This document shows, in pieces, positions 1-4,969 of a stretch of 5,798 bases of DNA. This stretch comes from Sulfurospirillum sp964441765 (GTDB taxonomy: Bacteria > Campylobacterota > Campylobacteria > Campylobacterales > Sulfurospirillaceae). A program made the translations under genes and the position numbers. The stretch lies in contig CAYTVI010000092.1 in assembly GCA_964441765.1 (NCBI GenBank), positions 1-5,798 on the forward strand. Direction: 5' to 3'. Position 1 is the stretch's first letter. Each line of letters begins with the position of its first letter. The notes beneath the pieces were generated by a model. It had not been told where the DNA came from. It did not search any database and was given only the letters and a program-made list of their open reading frames with translations.

Positions 1-2
1 AC

Positions 3-200
3 GATGCACAGGCGTTTGTGAATGAACTCAATAAACACGTCAAGAAAGATAGAGAATTTGCACTGATTTGTCGCACAGGCAATCGAACCGTCGCCGTTTC
101 GGAGTTTTTGTCAAAGCAAGGCTATAAAGTGGTTAACCTGAAAGGTGGCATCAAGCGTTTGATGTCTCAAGGTTATGTACCTGAACCTTATCATCCATAG
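3..200 (+). CDS. Rhodanese-like domain protein, C-terminal part (5' end outside window)
   Basis: Open frame running in from the window edge (first whole codon at 3, GAT) to the TAG at 198-200; 65 residues are visible. The visible part is the second half of a rhodanese fold. The active-site loop reads LICRTGNRT, with the catalytic Cys codon at 69-71. This is the C-x-x-G-x-R type loop that carries a persulfide in sulfurtransferases. It is followed by SEFLSKQGYKVVNLKGGI, the usual helix, strand and 'GG' segment that closes the domain. A GTG at 18 could be read as a start, but the frame stays open upstream (D-A-Q-A-F before it) and half the fold would be missing, so the gene is 5'-truncated by the window. 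Whether it is a single-domain protein or the tail of a longer one cannot be seen. The next gene starts 8 bases after the stop, suggesting co-transcription. The family call is firm; the physiological sulfur donor and acceptor are unknown. Confidence 0.88.
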   Translation, partial: DAQAFVNELNKHVKKDREFALICRTGNRTVAVSEFLSKQGYKVVNLKGGIKRLMSQGYVPEPYHP

Positions 201-208
201 GCAAAACG

Positions 209-1945
209 ATGCACACCAACCAACTTATTTATGAAGATTCTCCTTATTTGCTTCAACATGCTCAAAACCCAGTTCAATGGATGGCATGGAGCGATAAAGC
301 ACTTGCCAAAGCCAAAGATGAAAACAAACTCATTTTTCTCTCCATAGGCTACAGCACCTGTCATTGGTGCCATGTAATGGAGCGTGAGACGTTTGAGGAC
401 GAACTCAGTGCCAAGCTCCTCAACGATTCTTATGTCAGCATCAAGGTAGACCGAGAAGAGATGCCAGACTTGGATAAATACTACCAAGATGTGCATTATC
501 TGTTGACAAAACGAAGCGGTGGGTGGCCTCTGAGCATCATTATGACGCCAACACAGCAGGTCATTTTTGCAGGAACGTATCTGCCACCCCAAAGTGCTCA
601 TGGGCGTATGGGGTTTCGGGAACTGACCAGTTTTATCAAAGGTAAATTTGACGATGAATATGAAGAAGTTCAAAAGAGTGCGCAGAGCATAGAGGCGGCA
701 ATTAAACATTATGAGCGTAGTTTTGAGCAAAAAGAAAGCATTGATAAAGAGCGTGTTTTAGAAGCGTTTGTGAGCAATGTCAAAGCAAGTTATGATGACG
801 TGTCTAAAGGTGTGGGAAGTGCGCCTAAATTTCCCCATGCGTCCACATGGAATGCCCTTTTAGATATTTACGAAAAAACCAAAAACCTTGAAGCGTTGTA
901 TATGAGCGAAGATGCACTTTTAGCCATGGCAAATGGTGGCATCAACGACCAAATTGAGGGTGGATTTTACCGTTACAGTGTCGATGAGGCATGGGTGATT
1001 CCCCATTTTGAAAAGATGCTCTACACCAATTCCGAACTCATTGAAGTCTATGCCAAACTCTATAAGTTTACATGTAAATCTCGTTTTCAAGAGGTGGTCG
1101 ATAAAACCATCGAAGCGATGGATGAGCGCTTTTTAAAAGAGGGATTGTATCTCAGTGCCAGCGATGCGGACTCTGAGGGCGAAGAGGGCAAATACTTTGT
1201 GTTCAAGTATGCACAAGCCAAAGAGGCACTTTTAAAAGGTGGCTTGAGTGAGGTTGAGACTAAAGCTGTGATGGATTATTTTGGCATCACAAAATTTGGC
1301 AATTTTGAGCACCAAACCACCAATCCTGTTCTTACATGTAACGAAAAACCTGCTCGTTTGGATGAAGCCATTGCGATTTTAAAAGAGGTACGCCAACGGG
1401 TGGCGTATCCGTTTATCGACACCAAAATTCTTACTGCATGGAACGCTTTAATGGTCACGGCACTTTTTGAAGCAGGCAAAATTGAGAAAGCAAAACGAGT
1501 GTTAGATACGCTCTTAAAGACTTTACATGTAAACGGCATTTTGTACCATCAAATTGTGGTAGGTGGCAGTTTGAAAGTGGAAGCATTGCTCGAAGATTAT
1601 GCTTTTGTCATTGAAGCTTTATTGCGTGGTTATGCGCATACGAAAGAGACACATTACTTAGAGTTGGCAAAGAAACTTAGCCATGAGGCAGAGCATAAAT
1701 TTTACAAAGAGCAGACGTGGTATCTCTCCGATAAAGCCTTTCGTGCCAAAGCGGTTTTGGAAGACAATAGCTACAAAAGCCCACTTTCAACGATGATTAA
1801 AAATCTTTTTGAATTAGCGAAGTTGGAAAATGATACAGCACAATTTATTCGTGTGAAAGATATGTTGGAGAGCTTTGGTGCGGGCATTCAAAAGTACGCC
1901 CATGTCTACCCTGAGGCGGTGAGGGCAGTTGCACTTTACATGTAA
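209..1945 (+). CDS. Thioredoxin-domain protein of the YyaL/SPATA20 (DUF255) family
   Basis: 578 residues. The N-terminus has the family signature NQLIYEDSPYLLQHAQNPV (about 4-22). A thioredoxin-like fold follows with the active-site pair in STCHWCHVME (C51 and C54) and the IKVDREEMPDLD segment (about 78-89). The rest resembles the alpha/alpha six-barrel of the N-acylglucosamine-2-epimerase/glycosidase type: GVGSAPKFPH (201-210), GGINDQIEGGFYRYSVDEAW and PHFEKMLYTN (about 243-275), DADSEGEEGKY (about 319-329) and DTKILTAWNALM (404-415). No signal peptide is seen, so it is probably cytoplasmic. A redox or thiol role is inferred from CxxC; the true reaction of the family is not established. The ATG at 209 is preceded by a weak Shine-Dalgarno (AGG at 199-201, 7 bases away) that overlaps the rhodanese stop codon. 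Relatives are commonly about 650-700 residues in my recollection, so this protein looks short at its C-terminus. Its TAA stop lies inside a TTTACATGTAAA palindrome, and three more palindromes lie within the gene. Confidence 0.9.
   Translation: MHTNQLIYEDSPYLLQHAQNPVQWMAWSDKALAKAKDENKLIFLSIGYSTCHWCHVMERETFEDELSAKLLNDSYVSIKVDREEMPDLDKYYQDVHYLLTKRSGGWPLSIIMTPTQQVIFAGTYLPPQSAHGRMGFRELTSFIKGKFDDEYEEVQKSAQSIEAAIKHYERSFEQKESIDKERVLEAFVSNVKASYDDVSKGVGSAPKFPHASTWNALLDIYEKTKNLEALYMSEDALLAMANGGINDQIEGGFYRYSVDEAWVIPHFEKMLYTNSELIEVYAKLYKFTCKSRFQEVVDKTIEAMDERFLKEGLYLSASDADSEGEEGKYFVFKYAQAKEALLKGGLSEVETKAVMDYFGITKFGNFEHQTTNPVLTCNEKPARLDEAIAILKEVRQRVAYPFIDTKILTAWNALMVTALFEAGKIEKAKRVLDTLLKTLHVNGILYHQIVVGGSLKVEALLEDYAFVIEALLRGYAHTKETHYLELAKKLSHEAEHKFYKEQTWYLSDKAFRAKAVLEDNSYKSPLSTMIKNLFELAKLENDTAQFIRVKDMLESFGAGIQKYAHVYPEAVRAVALYM
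1067..1078. repeat. Palindrome TTTACATGTAAA, copy 1
   Basis: A perfect 12-base palindrome inside the YyaL-type gene, read as TTT ACA TGT AAA (Phe-Thr-Cys-Lys). It is one of seven copies of the core TTACATGTAA in the window. Confidence 0.9.
1332..1341. repeat. Palindrome TTACATGTAA, copy 2
   Basis: The core 10-base palindrome, flanked by C and C so that it does not extend to 12. It is read as cTT ACA TGT AAc (Leu-Thr-Cys-Asn), the same frame as copy 1. Confidence 0.9.
1522..1533. repeat. Palindrome TTTACATGTAAA, copy 3
   Basis: A perfect 12-base palindrome in the YyaL-type gene. Here it is read in a different frame, acT TTA CAT GTA AAc (Thr-Leu-His-Val-Asn), so the DNA word is kept and not a peptide. 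Confidence 0.9.
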
Positions 1946-1946
1946 A
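1935..1946. repeat. Palindrome TTTACATGTAAA, copy 4, containing the stop codon
   Basis: A perfect 12-base palindrome, read in the third frame as cTT TAC ATG TAA: the last residues Leu-Tyr-Met and the stop of the YyaL-type gene. Confidence 0.9.
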
Positions 1947-1969
1947 AGTTAAAAGTTTAGCTCTCCTTT

Positions 1970-2039
1970 GTCTAACGTTTGAATTGATCAATCAAAAAGC
2001 CGTTCATGGTTTTTTGATTGATCCAGTACTTTGTTAGAA
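1970..2039 (-). other. attC-like (integron cassette recombination site-like) structure
   Basis: Read on the minus strand, this 70-bp stretch begins directly after the stop codon of the small membrane protein gene. It opens with TTCTAAC (2039-2033; the attC R'' consensus is RYYYAAC, six of seven positions fit). Next come a 9-base spacer, a 16-base arm, a 6-base loop, the returning arm and a 9-base spacer. It ends with GTTAGAC (1976-1970), a full match to the R' consensus GTTRRRY. The outer boxes pair over 6 bp. The order of outer boxes, unpaired spacers and inner arms, the size, and the position right behind a stop codon are as in cassette attC sites. Against it, the spacers are longer than the usual 5-6 bases, no extrahelical base is evident, there is no integrase gene here, and the inner hairpin is explainable as a terminator. 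I hold it as a suggestion only. Confidence 0.3.
1986..2023. terminator. Long hairpin between convergent genes, probable terminator
   Basis: Arms GATCAATCAAAAA (1986-1998) and TTTTTGATTGATC (2011-2023) are perfectly complementary over 13 bp. In the + transcript three more pairs form inside (G1999-U2010 wobble, C2000-G2009, C2001-G2008), closing a GTTCAT loop. The A-tract, short GC core and T-tract order (AAAAAGCC, loop, GGTTTTTT) resembles an intrinsic terminator for the rhodanese/YyaL-type unit. On the minus transcript the wobble becomes an A-C mismatch, so it should work less well there. The GC core is short, so strength is uncertain. The same hairpin forms the centre of the attC-like structure listed separately. 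Confidence 0.5.
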
Positions 2040-2369
2040 TTATTCCCCTTTACCAAAAGCATATCCAAGTGCTAAAGAAATAATTGGAACAAATACACTC
2101 CATATATTGACAATTGAGTCTAATAAATTTTCTTTAGCTGCTTCACCAAAGAATGAACGAATAAAAAGAAGAAAACTGATTCCAGTTGCGATATAAAAAC
2201 TCCAAGTAATTGTCATCCAAATAAATGAATCCTTTGCATTTGCACCAGTACCAATATGTTCTGCTATTTTCCCCGCAATTGCTTTATTTGAGATTTTCCC
2301 GGGTTGGCTTCTTTCAGTTGCATTTGATTCTTTTTGTTCTGAGAATTTAATTTTACCTTCCAAAATCAT
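2040..2369 (-). CDS. Small two-helix membrane protein, function unknown
   Basis: 109 residues, not recognised. The N-terminal 48 residues are polar (MILEGKIKFSEQKESNATER..., then KAIAGKIAEHIGTGANAKDS). Two hydrophobic segments follow: about 49-71 (FIWMTITWSFYIATGISFLLF) and about 85-106 (SIVNIWSVFVPIISLALGYAF), joined by a short charged loop (RSFFGEAAKEN). The tail is GKGE. This fits a helical-hairpin inner-membrane protein, with both ends probably in the cytoplasm. The start ATG (2369-2367) overlaps the TGA stop of the preceding gene (2368-2366) as ATGA, the classic arrangement for coupled translation, so the two products probably act together. AGGA directly precedes the ATG, too close to be a normal ribosome site, which favours coupling. 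Base composition is about 30-33% GC in the lines I counted, lower than the flanking genes. The TAA stop at 2042-2040 abuts the attC-like structure. The gene itself is real in my view; its function is open. Confidence 0.72.
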   Translation of the reverse strand: MILEGKIKFSEQKESNATERSQPGKISNKAIAGKIAEHIGTGANAKDSFIWMTITWSFYIATGISFLLFIRSFFGEAAKENLLDSIVNIWSVFVPIISLALGYAFGKGE

Positions 2370-2719
2370 TCCTTCATCAACATGAATGTATAGTTAAATA
2401 AACGTAAATTATCTTTTATGGTATTTACATAGAAAGTTGCAAATAATTGGCGATTTTGAAGTGTTCCAATTTCCAATGGTTCAATTTTTCCTTCTCCAAG
2501 TGTATTTGAAAAATTGTATAAAGTGATTATCAATTGATTTTCAATTACTTCACCATTGAATCTTGGCTCTTTTTTTTCATCAGACTTAAACTCAAATTTT
2601 ATGACTAGATTTGCTAATTCAAATTTCACTTCGTTATCAGTTAAGTGAGCGACACCCGATGCGATGATTTCATAGTTACCAGTAGAAACTTTAAATGGAA
2701 GTGTTAATTTGTCTATCAA
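2366..2719 (-). CDS. Small soluble protein of unknown function (TTG start), first gene of a coupled pair
   Basis: 117 residues with no membrane segment or signal peptide. Alternating hydrophobic and polar residues suggest a mostly beta-strand fold. Notable segments are KFEFKSDEKKEPRFNGEV (41-58), YNFSNTLGEG (68-77), PLEIGT (81-86), NRQLFATF (89-96) and LFNYTFML (107-114). The combination N-F-x-N-x-L-G-x-G ... P-x-x-I-G-T ... Y-T-F reminds me of an uncharacterised small-protein family, possibly DUF6864; this is from memory and unverified. The start is TTG at 2719-2717, chosen because AGGAG (minus strand, plus 2732-2728) lies 8 bases upstream. It overlaps the downstream membrane-protein gene by 4 bases. 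The DNA is AT-rich (27% GC in the one 60-base line counted, against 37-48% in sampled lines of the neighbouring genes), suggesting acquisition by transfer. No function can be assigned. Confidence 0.72.
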   Translation of the reverse strand: MIDKLTLPFKVSTGNYEIIASGVAHLTDNEVKFELANLVIKFEFKSDEKKEPRFNGEVIENQLIITLYNFSNTLGEGKIEPLEIGTLQNRQLFATFYVNTIKDNLRLFNYTFMLMKE

Positions 2720-2727
2720 AGTATGAA

Positions 2728-2732
2728 CTCCT
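2728..2732 (-). promoter_or_regulatory. Shine-Dalgarno AGGAG for the TTG-started gene
   Basis: Plus-strand CTCCT reads AGGAG on the minus strand, 8 bases before the TTG at 2719-2717. It is the clearest ribosome site near this gene and decides the start. Confidence 0.7.
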
Positions 2733-2772
2733 AAAAAGTGAATTATGTATTTTAACTATTTATTCAATGAAC

Positions 2773-2778
2773 ATTATA
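2773..2778 (-). promoter_or_regulatory. Candidate -10 element (TATAAT) for the two-gene unit
   Basis: Minus-strand TATAAT, preceded by TGTA, stands about 53 bases upstream of the TTG start. At 17 bases further upstream only TGTGTA is found in place of TTGACA. A weak or absent -35 box in AT-rich surroundings is usual for sigma-70 promoters of Campylobacterota. An 8-bp inverted repeat, AACTATTT (2754-2761) and AAATAGTT (2783-2790), brackets this element. Confidence 0.45.
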
Positions 2779-2966
2779 TACAAAATAGTTTGATATACAC
2801 AAATAAATGAATATAAAAAATGTAGGATATAGAAGATATAAGGGGCAAGGCTTTATTTTTAACTTTTTGGATTTTCTATCTACATATTAAAAGTCATAGA
2901 TGCCATGTATGACATTTTATGCAAATAGAGGTTTGATGTAGCTTATGAAGAGTAAGGTTAATTGCT

Positions 2967-2998
2967 TTTACATGTAAGGAAAAATCCTTACATGTAAA
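2967..2998. terminator. Double palindrome forming a 14-bp hairpin behind htpG (copies 5 and 6)
   Basis: Two palindrome copies (TTACATGTAA at 2968-2977 and 2988-2997) stand with their centres exactly 20 bp apart. Their flanks are also complementary: TTTACATGTAAGGA (2967-2980), an AAAA loop, then TCCTTACATGTAAA (2985-2998), a perfect 14-bp stem. The hairpin begins 7 bases after the htpG stop codon. That position suggests a transcript end or RNA-stabilising structure for htpG. There is no run of U after the stem on the htpG strand (it continues AAGCAATTAACC), so it is not a typical intrinsic terminator. A pair of protein-binding sites two helical turns apart is the alternative. Confidence 0.5.
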
Positions 2999-3005
2999 GT
3001 TGTTT

Positions 3006-4877
3006 TTAAAGTGCTTTAGCGATAAAACGGTTCAAGCGTTTGGCAAAGGCTGCGGTATCTTCGATTTTCATTCCCTCTTGAAGTTTTGCTTGGTCTAGGA
3101 GCAAGAAAGCGATGTCATTAAGCTCTAAAAGATCAGATTTGGCGCTGAGTTTTTTGAAAATCTCATGCTCAGGGTTGATCTCTAAGATAGGTTTAACGGT
3201 TGGGAGATTATCTTGTCCCATTTGTTTAAGCATTTGTTGCATTTGGAAGTCTGGGTCGTTTTTATCGTAAACCAAACACGATGGAGAGTCACTCAAACGG
3301 CTAGAGATTTTGACATCTTTGGCGTCATCTTTAAGGATTTCTTTCATTTTGACCAAAATCTCTTTATAGGTTTTTTCATCCTCTTCAATTTTCGCTTTGT
3401 CCTCTTTGATTTCTTCGTCGATGTCTGAGTTATTGACAGGCTTGATAGGTGTTTTATCGTACTCACCGACCATTGGGAAGACGATAGCATCGACCTCTTC
3501 ATCAAGAAGTAAGACTTCAATGTCTTTGGCTTTAAACTGCTCAATCAGTGGAGAATTGCGAAGGATTTTTTCATTTTCGCCTGTGATGTAATAGATACTT
3601 TTTTGATCTTCTTTCATCGCGTCTTTGTACTCTTTAAGGCTCACTAAACCCTCACGTTTTGAGGATTTGAAAAGCACGAGTTCTAAAAGGGCTTCTTTGT
3701 TTTCCCAGTCATTATAAAGACCTTCTTTGATGACGCGACCAAAGTTTTTATAGAACTCTAGGTATTTGTCCGTATCTTTTTCTTTGAGAGATTTGAGTTC
3801 GCTCAAGATTTTTTTCACCGAAGCTTTTTTGATGGTCTCTAGGATTTTGTTTTGCTGTAAAATCTCACGGCTGACGTTAAGCGGTAAGTCTTCCGCATCG
3901 ATGATACCTTTGACAAAGCGTAGGTAAGTTGGTAGAAGTTCTTTCTCATCATCGGTAATGAATACGCGTTTAACATACAACTTGACGCCTGGTTTATAGT
4001 CCATTCTAAACAAATCCATCGGAGGAGTGGACGGGATGTAAAAGAGGGTCGTGTATTCGTATTTGCCCTCTGCTTTGGTATGGCTCCAGAGTAAGGGGTC
4101 TGTGCTGTCGTGAGAGATTTGTTGGTAAAAGTCTTTGTACTCTTCAGGCTTGATTTGACTTTTGCTTATTGTCCAAAGAGCACTGGCTTTGTTGATTTGG
4201 GTATTGACAAGTTTTGAGCTTTTTTCTTTGCCTTCATCATCCCACTCTTTTTCTTCTTTGTCCATAAAAATAGGGAATGGAATGTGGTTTGAGTATTTTT
4301 TGATGACATTTTGGATGCGGTAAAACTCTAAAAACTCATCTTCGTCCTCTTTCATATAAAGGGTGATGGCTGTTCCATGACTCTCTTTAGAAACTTCAGT
4401 GATTTCATATTCTGCTCCAGCAGTTGAGCTCCACATATAAGCTTTTTCTTCACCTGCTTTGCGGCTTATGACTTCGATTTTGTTTGCAACCATGAAGGCG
4501 GAGTAAAAGCCCACACCAAATTGACCAATAAGGCTTGAATCTTTTTTCTTATCGCCACTGAGGTTTTGCAAGAATGATTTTGTACCACTTTTGGCAATCG
4601 TTCCAAGATTTTCAACCAAATCTTCTTCATTCATACCAATACCACTATCGCTAATGGTAAGGGTTTTTGCTTCTTTGTTGATAGCGATGTCGATACGAGG
4701 CACATACGAGAGTGCTTTGTACGTTTCATCGGTGAGGGTTAGGTAGTTTAACTTATCGAGTGCGTCTGAGGCATTGGAGATAAGCTCACGTAAAAAAATC
4801 TCTTTGTTTGAATACAAAGAGTGAATCATAAGATCGAGAAGTTGCGTTACTTCCGTTTGAAATTGATGTTTTGACAT
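3006..4877 (-). CDS. htpG: Molecular chaperone HtpG (bacterial Hsp90)
   Basis: 623 residues, the normal full length. HtpG is a cytoplasmic, ATP-driven homodimeric chaperone for late folding and stress protection. The N-terminal GHKL ATPase domain shows LRELISNASDALDKL (29-43, with catalytic Glu31 and Asn35), the nucleotide-binding DSGIGM (77-82, Asp77), GTIAKSGTKSF (92-102, ATP lid) and IGQFGVGFYSAFMV (117-130). The middle domain includes MDLFRMDYKPGVKLYVKRVF, FVKGIIDAEDLPLNVSRE and the ATP-sensing Arg337 in NVSREILQQN. The C-terminal dimerisation part ends at FIAKAL and lacks the eukaryotic MEEVD tail, as expected in bacteria. The ATG at 4877-4875 has AAGGA 6 bases upstream, and the protein begins with the family-typical MSKHQFQTEVTQLLDLMIHSLYSNKE. 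No frameshift or missing motif is seen. It has its own candidate promoter, follows fluC on the same strand, and carries no palindrome inside, although copies lie on both sides. Confidence 0.98.
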   Translation of the reverse strand: MSKHQFQTEVTQLLDLMIHSLYSNKEIFLRELISNASDALDKLNYLTLTDETYKALSYVPRIDIAINKEAKTLTISDSGIGMNEEDLVENLGTIAKSGTKSFLQNLSGDKKKDSSLIGQFGVGFYSAFMVANKIEVISRKAGEEKAYMWSSTAGAEYEITEVSKESHGTAITLYMKEDEDEFLEFYRIQNVIKKYSNHIPFPIFMDKEEKEWDDEGKEKSSKLVNTQINKASALWTISKSQIKPEEYKDFYQQISHDSTDPLLWSHTKAEGKYEYTTLFYIPSTPPMDLFRMDYKPGVKLYVKRVFITDDEKELLPTYLRFVKGIIDAEDLPLNVSREILQQNKILETIKKASVKKILSELKSLKEKDTDKYLEFYKNFGRVIKEGLYNDWENKEALLELVLFKSSKREGLVSLKEYKDAMKEDQKSIYYITGENEKILRNSPLIEQFKAKDIEVLLLDEEVDAIVFPMVGEYDKTPIKPVNNSDIDEEIKEDKAKIEEDEKTYKEILVKMKEILKDDAKDVKISSRLSDSPSCLVYDKNDPDFQMQQMLKQMGQDNLPTVKPILEINPEHEIFKKLSAKSDLLELNDIAFLLLDQAKLQEGMKIEDTAAFAKRLNRFIAKAL

Positions 4878-4883
4878 AATGTA

Positions 4884-4888
4884 TCCTT
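4884..4888 (-). promoter_or_regulatory. Shine-Dalgarno AAGGA of htpG
   Basis: Minus-strand AAGGA lies 6 bases before the htpG ATG. Spacing and strength confirm the chosen start. Confidence 0.8.
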
Positions 4889-4910
4889 TTAAATGAGATT
4901 GGCAAAAGAG

Positions 4911-4921
4911 TTTACATGTAA
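4911..4921. repeat. Palindrome TTTACATGTAA, copy 7, in the htpG leader
   Basis: Contains the core TTACATGTAA at 4912-4921. It abuts and overlaps by one base the candidate -10 box of htpG and covers the expected transcription start, a position where a bound protein could block or tune initiation. Confidence 0.9.
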
Positions 4922-4950
4922 GAATAAAAACGTAGAAACTCTTTGGTCAA
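4921..4950 (-). promoter_or_regulatory. Candidate sigma-70 promoter of htpG
   Basis: On the minus strand TTGACC (4950-4945) is followed after 18 bases by TATTCT (4926-4921). These match the -35 and -10 consensus at five and four of six positions. The start of transcription would fall near 4914, giving a leader of about 37 bases before the ATG. No CIRCE-type or HspR-type inverted repeat is seen, so classical HrcA or HspR control is not supported here. Confidence 0.5.
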
Positions 4951-4969
4951 GCCCAAAAAATTTTCGGCG

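Larger units (their letters stand above)
2720..3005. other. Intergenic stretch between the AT-rich gene pair and htpG
   Basis: 286 bases without a credible gene. The side next to the small gene holds its ribosome site and a candidate promoter. The middle (about 2800-2940) is AT-rich with nothing I can name. The htpG side holds the double palindrome hairpin (2967-2998). A 10-codon + strand frame (2945-2977) ending in a palindrome is not considered a gene. Confidence 0.6.

Noticed and set aside
191..730. Long minus-strand open frame (179 codons) opposite the YyaL-type gene
   Set aside because: It lies wholly antisense to a gene with clear family motifs, and its translation shows no recognisable domain.
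1276..1539. Minus-strand open frame of 87 codons
   Set aside because: Antisense shadow of the YyaL-type gene with no ribosome site or motif of its own.
2945..2977. Ten-codon + strand frame ending Tyr-Met-stop in palindrome copy 5
   Set aside because: Too short and without a ribosome site. The resemblance to the end of the YyaL-type gene comes from the shared palindrome, which contains TAA.
1067..2997. The repeated palindromes as a CRISPR array
   Set aside because: The units are only 10-12 bp and irregularly spaced, from 20 bp to nearly 2 kb, and several lie within coding sequence.
3213..3591. Three short open frames on both strands within htpG (3213-3428, 3344-3544, 3397-3591)
   Set aside because: All lie in other frames of an intact htpG. 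The low-complexity Lys/Ser/Phe-rich translations are typical of shadow frames.
2967..4921. Heat-shock operators (CIRCE or HspR-type repeats) near htpG
   Set aside because: No TTAGCACTC-N9-GAGTGCTAA or CTTGAGT-N7-ACTCAAG arrangement is present upstream of htpG.
4950..4969. Imperfect hairpin GCCGAAAA/TTTTGGGC between fluC and htpG as a terminator
   Set aside because: One mismatch lies in the GC part and the loop is only two bases, with no following U-run. Too weak to list.
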